A stretch of DNA of 34,237 bases from Anabaena minutissima FACHB-250. Its GTDB lineage: Bacteria > Cyanobacteriota > Cyanobacteriia > Cyanobacteriales > Nostocaceae. Each line of letters starts with the position of its first letter. The first letter of the stretch is position 1. The stretch is from assembly GCF_014697125.1 (NCBI RefSeq), contig NZ_JACJRG010000051.1, positions 1 through 34,237 of the forward strand. Direction: 5' to 3'. A program made the translations under genes and the position numbers. Below are positions 15,470 to 22,092 of the stretch, piece by piece. The notes under the pieces are model-generated. The model saw only the letters and a list, made by a program, of their open reading frames with translations. It was not told where the DNA came from and searched no databases.

Positions 15470-16171
15470 CTATTTTTCTAGATAGCCTCCAGCATAAGTA
15501 ATCACACACATTGTTCTATAAATCTTGTGAGTTCCATAGGCAACACCGGTCACTTTAAAATTACCATTAAAAATATTGGTGCGATGACCCCGTGATGGTA
15601 CGCCATCATCAATAATTAATTGCATGACAATATCTTGAGCAGTGTTAGGGCCGTAACTGATATTTTCGGCTGCTGTGGTTTGCCACCTACCATAACGATT
15701 AATGCGAGTAAAAGGGGTGCTACCATCGCTACCATTATGGCCAGTTGTGCCTTTTGTACTCTGATCTTTAATATGATCCCTAGAACCTAAAGACATTCCC
15801 TTAGATATCCTTAATGTTCCCACAGGACGGACTGACTTGAGAAACGCGATCGCCTCATTAACAGGTTTAACTCCTTCTTGGGTGACGAGATAGGTATTAT
15901 TAGAAATTCTCACGCGATTGCCTTGAAAGCGTTTTTTATAATTTTCTATGATAGGAATATATGCCTTGGGGTTTGTCCGCACTTTGTTCATTTCTTGAAC
16001 TACCTGCTGTTCTAAAGGTGAAATAATACTCGCGTTGCTTAACAGCATTGAACTGGCTGTTGGTCTTACATCTAAAGTAGATTGTGATACGGAGGGAGTA
16101 GATAATATAAATGCACTCGACAAAGAAGTTGCTATAGTTCCTAGTGTTAATACGCAAAACTTACTTAGCAT
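15470..16171 (-). CDS. Secreted CAP-domain protein
   Basis: 233 residues. A clear signal peptide opens the protein (MLSKFCVLTLGTIATSLSSA, then ILSTPSVSQS). The CAP domain starts at SPLEQQVVQEMNKVRTNPKAY and has the same cavity residues as its neighbour: His in GHNGSDG, Glu in AENISYG, His in SRGHRTNIFN. The C-terminus CVITYAGGYLEK parallels CVITYAGGFTSK of the copy at 13670. The product is probably periplasmic or extracellular; CAP domains of bacteria lack an agreed activity. The two CAP genes look like a local duplication later separated by, or flanking, the kinase-fold gene. Confidence 0.85.
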   Translation of the reverse strand: MLSKFCVLTLGTIATSLSSAFILSTPSVSQSTLDVRPTASSMLLSNASIISPLEQQVVQEMNKVRTNPKAYIPIIENYKKRFQGNRVRISNNTYLVTQEGVKPVNEAIAFLKSVRPVGTLRISKGMSLGSRDHIKDQSTKGTTGHNGSDGSTPFTRINRYGRWQTTAAENISYGPNTAQDIVMQLIIDDGVPSRGHRTNIFNGNFKVTGVAYGTHKIYRTMCVITYAGGYLEK

Positions 16172-16309
16172 ATCAAAAACCTCATTTTTTATAATTCAGC
16201 ACAAATTTTAGTAAACATAGATTTTTTTTTGCAAAAGCTCTTTCCTGTTTATCATAATATTTGTAGCTTTAATTTGCATAAAATGTAACTAGTAAATATA
16301 AGTAGTTGA

Positions 16310-16407
16310 TTTATATTTCAGAACTTTCTCTAGTTGCTGAAGTAGATCAATTTGTAATTGCCCACATCCTTTTAAGTTATATTCAATTAGTAAATGAACA
16401 TAAATTA
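16310..16407 (+). pseudogene. 98-bp partial copy of the GNAT gene
   Basis: This stretch matches 16684-16781, an internal part of the acetyltransferase gene 374 bp downstream, with roughly nine in ten bases the same and no gaps. It corresponds to the residues ELSLVAEVDQFVIAHILLSYIQLV. It has no start and no acetyl-CoA loop, so it is a broken copy. The rest of the 394-bp gap (16172-16565) shows no gene. Either an older tandem paralogue decayed here or a short segment was duplicated. Confidence 0.75.
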
Positions 16408-16565
16408 AGTAAAACGGCCTTAATAATTAAAGGTTTATAGTGAGTGCTGTTAGCCTAGCAGGGATTTTGTCCTGGGGTTAAAGCAATATTACAGTTTGTA
16501 ATAATTAGTATTATTATGGGACATCTTGGGTATTGTAGATAGCCAAAACTACTTTTAGTTTAAAA

Positions 16566-17075
16566 ATGATGAATATTCGTTGTGAAATACTATCAGATTA
16601 TCATGCCATAGCTGAAGTAAATCGATTAGCATTTGGTGGAGAAACAGAGGTTAAAATTATAGAAGCCATTCGCAATTCTGAATTTTATATTCCAGAACTT
16701 TCTCTAGTTGCTGAAGTAGACCAATTTGTAATTGCCCACATCCTTTTAAGTTATATTCAATTAGTAGGTGAAGATAAACTACAAGTATTAGCTTTAGCAC
16801 CTCTAGCTGTGCATCCACAATTTCAAAGACAAGGAATTGGTAGTGAATTAGTAAAAGCAGGATTAATAAAAGCTGAAGAAAAGCAAGAAGCTTTAGTTAT
16901 TGTTTTAGGTCATACCCATTTTTATACTCGGTTTGGTTTTGAGCCATCGGTGAATTATGGTATTGAATCACCTTTCCCTGTTCCACAGGAAGTTTTTATG
17001 GTCAAACCACTGCAAAAATACCAAAAAAATTATCGGGGTAAGGTTGTTTATCCACCAGCTTTTGAAGAGTGCTGA
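16566..17075 (+). CDS. GNAT-family N-acetyltransferase (YhbS-like)
   Basis: 169 residues. The acetyl-CoA loop QRQGIGSELVKAG (about 95-107) and the LAPLAVHP strand before it define the GNAT fold. The tail GHTHFYTRFGFEPSVNYGI and FMVKPL is typical of the YhbS subgroup of predicted acetyltransferases. The substrate is unknown. Two ATGs (16566, 16569) open the frame; neither has a strong ribosome site. The final codons (EEC, stop) are already part of the heptamer array that follows, so the stop codon TGA is supplied by a GAGTGCTGA repeat unit. A partial copy of the gene lies upstream. Confidence 0.85.
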   Translation: MMNIRCEILSDYHAIAEVNRLAFGGETEVKIIEAIRNSEFYIPELSLVAEVDQFVIAHILLSYIQLVGEDKLQVLALAPLAVHPQFQRQGIGSELVKAGLIKAEEKQEALVIVLGHTHFYTRFGFEPSVNYGIESPFPVPQEVFMVKPLQKYQKNYRGKVVYPPAFEEC

Positions 17076-17232
17076 GTTGTGAGTGCTGAGTGCTGAGTGC
17101 TGAGTGCTGAGTGCTGAGTGCTGAGTGCTGAGTGCTGAGTGCTGAGTTGTGAGTTGTGAGTGCTGAGTTGTGAGTTGTGAGTGCTGAGTTGTAAGTTGTG
17201 AGTGCTGAGTTGTGAGTGCTGAGTTGTGAGTT
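17067..17232. repeat. Heptamer tandem array, 23 units
   Basis: Twenty-three consecutive 7-bp units, mostly GAGTGCT with interspersed GAGTTGT and one AAGTTGT, plus a partial unit. The array begins inside the last codons of the acetyltransferase gene. This is the short tandemly repeated repetitive (STRR) type known from heterocystous cyanobacteria. A Ser/Thr/His-rich reading frame on the minus strand is only the translation of the repeat. Confidence 0.9.
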
Positions 17233-17338
17233 AAAGTCCCCTATTTCTGTAAGCATCACGTTTTGATCCTTCATTAAAATACCCGTGACAAAATGTAATT
17301 GCTTCAGCGTAGCGGGGCGCAGGCTATTACGAATGGTT

Positions 17339-19993
17339 TTAACTATTGACTTTATTCTGTGCTTTTAACTTAGGGTAAGCAATGCGTTTGTGATGGAATT
17401 GTTGCCAAACTTCTACAAATATTTCGGCGATTTGTGACATTTCTTCTCGCGTCAACCCTGAATCAATAAGTTGATTATCTTGCCATCTTGCACGGAGAAT
17501 ATTATTTAATACGGTTAATGCTTGTTCAGGATTGACATCTTTGAGCGATCGCAGTGCGGCTTCACAAGCATCAGCTAACATGACAATTCCTGTTTCCCGC
17601 GATTGGGGAATGGGGCCAGCATAGCGAAAATCGGCTTCATTCACAATAACGCTTGGGTCTGCTTGTGCCATCTGTTCTGCTTGATGATAAAAATAGGCAA
17701 TCAGCATTGTCCCTTGATGTTCGGGGATAAACGCTTGAATGGCTGTTGGTAACAGGTGTTTCCTCGCCATAACTAACCCTTCGCTGACGTGCTTTTTGAT
17801 GATATCTGCACTCTTCCAAGGGTCTTTAATCTCTGTTTCGTGTTTGTTCGGCCCGCCCATTTGGTTTTCAATAAATCCTAAAGGGTCGTGCATTTTACCA
17901 ATATCATGGTACAGAGTCCCCGCCCTGACTAATTCCACATTGCATCCGAGTTGTTTAGCAGCCGCTTCGGCTAATGTTGCTACTGACAAGGTGTGCTGAA
18001 AAGTTCCTGGTGTTTCTGTGGCGAGTCGCTTGAGTAAAGGCCGATTAGGATTGGCTAACTCTGCTAACCGAATGGGGGTAACTAAATCAAATAGTTTTTC
18101 TAGGTAAGGACTTAAACCTAAAGCTACAATACTCCAGGCTAGGCCAGATAAGGCAAATAATCCTGCTTCTTGCAGCACAATATACCAAGCTGCACCAAAG
18201 GCTGCACCAATCAGGAGTTTAATAATTAAGTAAACACCACCTTGAGCCACCGCGATCGCCACACCCAAAAGTGCTAATTCTTCGCGCGATCGCAATCTTT
18301 GAGCCGCATAACTACCTAAAATTCCCCCAACTGCTCCAGTCAACAACGTGATGGCACTAATTTCTAAGCTGAATGGTAACAAAAATAACAGTAAAACAAT
18401 CACTGTCACACCCAAGCTAGGGCCATAAAAGCTCCCCAGAAGCAAACCTACAGCACCCCAAGTAGCATAAGGTACACCAAATGCTAAAACTCCCGGTGTA
18501 CTCAAGGTTAATAGTAAAACTAACAGGCGATCGCGTTGTCGCAAGTTGTACTTAATTCGTCTTTCTACCAAAATAAATACGCCAATTGCGCCAGTTACCA
18601 AGGTTGCTAACTTCAGCAATCCCCACCAGTTATTTTCTCGGCGAATCAGTTGATAATGCTCTAATATTTTAAAATGCCATTCTGTAATGATGTCTCCCTT
18701 ATTCACAATGATATGGTCTCGCTTCACATCAATGAACACGGGTGTTACACCAGCTGCTGCTTTTTGAGCTTGTTGTTTGCTTTGTTCTTCGTCTGTTTTT
18801 AAATTAGCTTCTAAGATGGCTAATAATATTTGTTTTGCTAAAGCTTCGGCATTTCTGGGGACGAAGGCTTGTACGTGTAAGCTGACAGCATTATTTAAAA
18901 TACTATCTGGTAAGCCTCTGGGAATACCTTGAGTCAGAATACGTTCTGCACTTTGATGAATTCCTGATTGGGTTTTTGTCCACTCATCATCTGATAATTC
19001 CAGCAGAACTGTTTCACTATATATTGTCTGTGGAGTCACACTATTGAGTCTGAGTAGTTGATTGCTAGCTTGGGAGTATGCTTGGCGAGCTTGGGATATG
19101 TGATCTATGACAGAGGATAGGTTTTTTTCACCAATCATGACTCGGTAAGCTAATAGCTCTGCTAAGGCTTGTGTCAGCTCACTTTTAGCGAAAATATTAA
19201 TGGGTTGATCACCCTGGACACGACCGTCTTGATTTTTGGTAACTGGGTTACTGTTAGCAGGTTGTTTACCAGTATTTTGCCGGAAGCGATTACTTTGTTG
19301 TAATTGAGTAGTATTTTTTATAGTAGTCAACAAAGCCTGCCATTCCAAGTCAGAGCAAGAGCGTAGATAATGCTGAGTAGATACAGACAAAACGGAAACA
19401 TCATAGAACGGAAAAGAACCAGCAATGTTACGAATTGCGTTCCCCTCATCCAGTAATTTTTGTAATTTTTGGTTGATTTGCTCAGTGATTTCAGCATCAA
19501 CCATTAATACTGGTGTGGAACTTTTACTAGCATTTTTGCGTTTATCTGCGGTTTTTTGCTGATCCTCAATTTTGTCAGAGTAAGGGGCTTTAATTGTCTG
19601 TGGTGCAAGAGTTCCTACTTTTAATTTAGGCTGGTTGTATAGTCTATGACCCATTACACCAGTCAGTGATACAACTGCGATCGCTAAAACTAAAGAGGAA
19701 CGCCTTTCATGTACCCAACCCAGACCTATTACCTCAATCCTACTCCGATTTTTGACCAATTTTGTCATTGCTCTGAGGTCGATTTTGCGTTTTTTCTGTC
19801 CGCCGTTGTTGTTATGTGGGAATAAATGCCAGACAATATTTTTGAAGATAGCTTTTGTTGCGTCATTATTAGAGTTTTTGCCTTTTTGACTCACCGCCAC
19901 AAGTAATTTTCCTTTACGGCTAAATAGTCTATATCGCCGCCGCCAATGGGTCAACTGCCGATTCAAGGACTGCAAAAATCGCTGTGTTTTCAT
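17339..19993 (-). CDS. pgpH: PgpH-type 7TM-HD phosphodiesterase
   Basis: 884 residues. Order: a long basic N-terminal tail (about 1-95), one membrane segment (LVLAIAVVSLTGVMGHRLY), a large outer domain of the 7TMR-HDED type (about 120-450), seven or so membrane helices (about 455-650), then a cytoplasmic HD domain with HTLSVA, the metal pair in LYHDIGKM, EHQGTML and MLADACEAALRS. This is the layout of PgpH, which cleaves cyclic di-AMP. The basic N-terminal extension is longer than in Firmicutes proteins. Activity on c-di-AMP is inferred from the family. The gene is preceded by 151 bp of spacer with a GC-rich hairpin and followed by the heptamer array. Confidence 0.85.
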   Translation of the reverse strand: MKTQRFLQSLNRQLTHWRRRYRLFSRKGKLLVAVSQKGKNSNNDATKAIFKNIVWHLFPHNNNGGQKKRKIDLRAMTKLVKNRSRIEVIGLGWVHERRSSLVLAIAVVSLTGVMGHRLYNQPKLKVGTLAPQTIKAPYSDKIEDQQKTADKRKNASKSSTPVLMVDAEITEQINQKLQKLLDEGNAIRNIAGSFPFYDVSVLSVSTQHYLRSCSDLEWQALLTTIKNTTQLQQSNRFRQNTGKQPANSNPVTKNQDGRVQGDQPINIFAKSELTQALAELLAYRVMIGEKNLSSVIDHISQARQAYSQASNQLLRLNSVTPQTIYSETVLLELSDDEWTKTQSGIHQSAERILTQGIPRGLPDSILNNAVSLHVQAFVPRNAEALAKQILLAILEANLKTDEEQSKQQAQKAAAGVTPVFIDVKRDHIIVNKGDIITEWHFKILEHYQLIRRENNWWGLLKLATLVTGAIGVFILVERRIKYNLRQRDRLLVLLLTLSTPGVLAFGVPYATWGAVGLLLGSFYGPSLGVTVIVLLLFLLPFSLEISAITLLTGAVGGILGSYAAQRLRSREELALLGVAIAVAQGGVYLIIKLLIGAAFGAAWYIVLQEAGLFALSGLAWSIVALGLSPYLEKLFDLVTPIRLAELANPNRPLLKRLATETPGTFQHTLSVATLAEAAAKQLGCNVELVRAGTLYHDIGKMHDPLGFIENQMGGPNKHETEIKDPWKSADIIKKHVSEGLVMARKHLLPTAIQAFIPEHQGTMLIAYFYHQAEQMAQADPSVIVNEADFRYAGPIPQSRETGIVMLADACEAALRSLKDVNPEQALTVLNNILRARWQDNQLIDSGLTREEMSQIAEIFVEVWQQFHHKRIAYPKLKAQNKVNS

Positions 19994-20058
19994 TACCTAT
20001 GGCTGCTTAGTTTCGATATGTCAAAATAGGACAATCGTTAAAAAGGGTACAGGGGACA

Positions 20059-20081
20059 GGCTGACGCTCACGGCGTCAGCC
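20059..20081. repeat. GC-rich 9-bp hairpin in spacer
   Basis: GGCTGACGC (20059-20067), loop TCACG, GCGTCAGCC (20073-20081). It is followed by CGAACGGTGACAGGG, which resembles CGAACGGTAAAAGG at about 9942. A related GGGCTGACGCCGAC lies at 21139. This is probably a small dispersed repeat; there is no T-run for a terminator. Confidence 0.55.
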
Positions 20082-20144
20082 GAACGGTGACAGGGAAAAA
20101 TCAGACACGTTACGCAATGCCCTATGCCCAATTACGAATTAATC

Positions 20145-21068
20145 TTAACGCGCCCGAATGACGCGAGGAGCAGCATAGACGCAAGGTGGTATATTTTCGT
20201 TAGACATTAAGCTTTCCTCGTGTGCAAACTCTTGGGAATTTAGCCCAGGTTCATACACTCCCGACCAGGTAGTCGCAAGCGCATCAGCTAATTCTAGCAC
20301 TTGCGAAATTTGGCTCAATTGTCTGGTTAGCGCAACTCTCCAATTTACCGGAATACTAGTATTACTGTTATACACTCCAGATAACAGACCCGTGATTACA
20401 CTTGCATTCGGAAAGTATAAATTACCAGAGTGTTTTTGCCATATTTCGTCATGGCGAATAGACCGTAAAACGGCTAAAGGGAAGTCTTCTAAGGTACTAA
20501 GAAAGTAATAAAATGCGAGAGCTATTCCATTGGAGAACTTTCCTTGGCTATCTAACTCAGCTTGTACTCTTTCTAAGCCCGCCCTTTGTTCTAACAGATT
20601 ATTTACTTTTAATAAATTTTGTGGGAATGAGGTGTTTGTCTCGCCAATAAAGGCAATTATTTGGGGAATGAGGGTTTGGGGATGGAGTTTTTCTGTTAGT
20701 GATTGCGCGATCGCATATCCTATTGCTAGGGTGCTATCCCTAATCTCTAAGTTACTATCCCAATTTTTTAACAGCCGTAGTAAATTTTGGTGTAGTTTTA
20801 CCGGATTTTCGTGAAAAAAAACAGAAATAGGAATTGTAGCGAAGATTATTTTTGATGGTTCTAAATGTGTAAATTTTTGTTGATAAATTTCTAACCAATC
20901 ATTTATATCAAATTTTCCTAATTTAATTAAACTGGTAGCACCAGGAACTACACTTTGGGCAAAGTCACCACCAATTGGATGTTTTAGCTGACTACTTTGA
21001 GCTAAAGCTTCCCCTACTAATCCCCCCAGGAAAACACCCCTGAACCGACTCCCAAGTAAATAGCGCAT
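20145..21068 (-). CDS. ADP-ribosylglycohydrolase-fold protein without metal motif
   Basis: 307 residues. The start RFRGVFLGGLVGEALA and the C-terminal stretch ALAFYYFLSTLEDFPLAVLRSIRHDE...NASVITGLLSGVYNSNTSIPVNW align with the DraG/ADP-ribosylglycohydrolase all-helical fold (compare RFRGALLGxAVGDALG and GxDTDTxAAIAGALAGAYxG). The magnesium-binding acidic motifs are not present: GDALG is GEALA and the D-T-D-T block is replaced by FPNASV. So the fold is probably kept but the classic dinuclear site is lost. Such degenerate forms are widespread in cyanobacteria, with unknown role. It lies 151 bp upstream of the pgpH gene and may share its transcript. Confidence 0.65.
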   Translation of the reverse strand: MRYLLGSRFRGVFLGGLVGEALAQSSQLKHPIGGDFAQSVVPGATSLIKLGKFDINDWLEIYQQKFTHLEPSKIIFATIPISVFFHENPVKLHQNLLRLLKNWDSNLEIRDSTLAIGYAIAQSLTEKLHPQTLIPQIIAFIGETNTSFPQNLLKVNNLLEQRAGLERVQAELDSQGKFSNGIALAFYYFLSTLEDFPLAVLRSIRHDEIWQKHSGNLYFPNASVITGLLSGVYNSNTSIPVNWRVALTRQLSQISQVLELADALATTWSGVYEPGLNSQEFAHEESLMSNENIPPCVYAAPRVIRAR

Positions 21069-21189
21069 GGTTTAACTAATTGTTAATTGGGCATGGGGCA
21101 TTGGGCATATAAATTCAAAATTGAAGATAGCCTACTGTTGGGCTGACGCCGACAAAATCCAAAAATAACCCACATTCAGTATTTTTGAA

Positions 21190-21639
21190 TTACGAATTTA
21201 AATGATGCACTAAAGCTTGTAAACCTAAAAGGTAACTTTGTACACCAAAACCACTAATTTGTCCCATAACTACCGGAGCTATGTAAGAATGATGGCGGAA
21301 CTCTTCTCGGCGATAAATATTACTGAGATGGACTTCTACTGTCGGTATATTTACAGCAGCGATCGCATCTCTCAACGCCACACTCGTGTGAGTATAAGCC
21401 CCGGCATTAATCAAAATTCCTTGGTGCTTTCCTAGTGCTTCATGAATTGCATCGACTAACACACCTTCATGATTTGACTGCATAGGAAACACCTTTGCCT
21501 GTAAATTCAGTGCTGCTTCTGCTAATAGGCAGTTAATCTCAGACAAGGTAGTAGAACCGTAAACGCCTGGTTCTCGTTGTCCCAGCAAATTTAGGTTTGG
21601 CCCGTGCAGCACCAAAATATTTAGAGGTTGTATTGTCAA
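21190..21639 (-). CDS. aroQ: Type II 3-dehydroquinate dehydratase
   Basis: 149 residues, normal length. It catalyses dehydration of 3-dehydroquinate to 3-dehydroshikimate in the shikimate pathway. Motifs: LVLHGPNLNLLGQREPGVYG with catalytic Tyr27 and Arg22, NHEG, LINAGAYTHTSVALRDAI, and VEVHLSNIYRREEFRHHS. The start is TTG at 21639, eight bases after GAAGG; no ATG is available in frame before the core, so the rare start is well supported. A 45-codon gene ends only 19 bp upstream on the same strand, suggesting translational or transcriptional linkage. Confidence 0.95.
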   Translation of the reverse strand: MTIQPLNILVLHGPNLNLLGQREPGVYGSTTLSEINCLLAEAALNLQAKVFPMQSNHEGVLVDAIHEALGKHQGILINAGAYTHTSVALRDAIAAVNIPTVEVHLSNIYRREEFRHHSYIAPVVMGQISGFGVQSYLLGLQALVHHLNS

Positions 21640-21658
21640 TGATTGTACCTTCAGTCTA

Positions 21659-21796
21659 CTAACGACGACGCGATCGCTGATCTACAGGGATCGGAATCAG
21701 TTCTGGTTCCGGCTCTACTTCAGGCCCCAGTAGGGACTCAATCAGCTTACGCGCCAATTCTTTTAGCTTTTCCAGTACCTTTTCTATATAGTCCAT
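21659..21796 (-). CDS. 45-residue basic/acidic small protein upstream of aroQ
   Basis: A 45-codon ORF on the minus strand, ATG at 21796 with AGGAG about 11 bases upstream, TAG at 21661-21659. The product starts with an amphipathic Lys/Glu-rich helix (MDYIEKVLEKLKELARKLIE), continues with an acidic Pro-Glu repeat (PEVEPEPELIPIP) and ends in SRRRR-type basic residues. The composition and ribosome site argue for a real gene. It ends 19 bp before the aroQ start, so both are probably on one mRNA. I do not recognise the family. A membrane-surface or protein-binding helix is possible. Confidence 0.65.
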   Translation of the reverse strand: MDYIEKVLEKLKELARKLIESLLGPEVEPEPELIPIPVDQRSRRR

Positions 21797-22057
21797 TAAA
21801 CTGACTGCTCCTGAGATACTACCTCAATTTTGGTTTACAGCTACTTAAAAACTGGCGTAATTTTGCACCTCTGGCTGACTCCGTGGATGATACACACTTT
21901 TGTATTTTGGGCATAAGCCACTTTTAAAACTTTAGTGTTGTTATCTCCCTTACTTTTTAGAGTATCACATTCGCAACTAATCGGACGGTAATAGTGATTG
22001 AGGATTGGGGATTGGGAATTAGCCAATAGTTCAAAGCCATGACACCATTTAATTATT

Positions 22058-22092
22058 TAATGACTAATGACTAATGACTAATGACCAATCAC
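22058..22092. repeat. Heptamer repeats at the 3' end of topA
   Basis: Four TAATGAC units (22058-22085) followed by CAATCAC (22086-22092), whose last base is the final base of the topA stop codon. Same class of STRR as at 17067 and 25809. Confidence 0.75.

Noticed and set aside
17067..17232. CRISPR-like array
   Set aside because: Period is 7 bp with no spacers.
17002..17274. Ser/Thr/His-rich repeat protein on the minus strand
   Set aside because: It is only the translation of the 7-bp array; no start signal.
21841..22026. 61-residue minus-strand ORF upstream of the 45-codon gene
   Set aside because: No ribosome site and its start is in CCCAATCCCCAATC junk repeats; no recognisable pattern, though a real small gene cannot be fully excluded.
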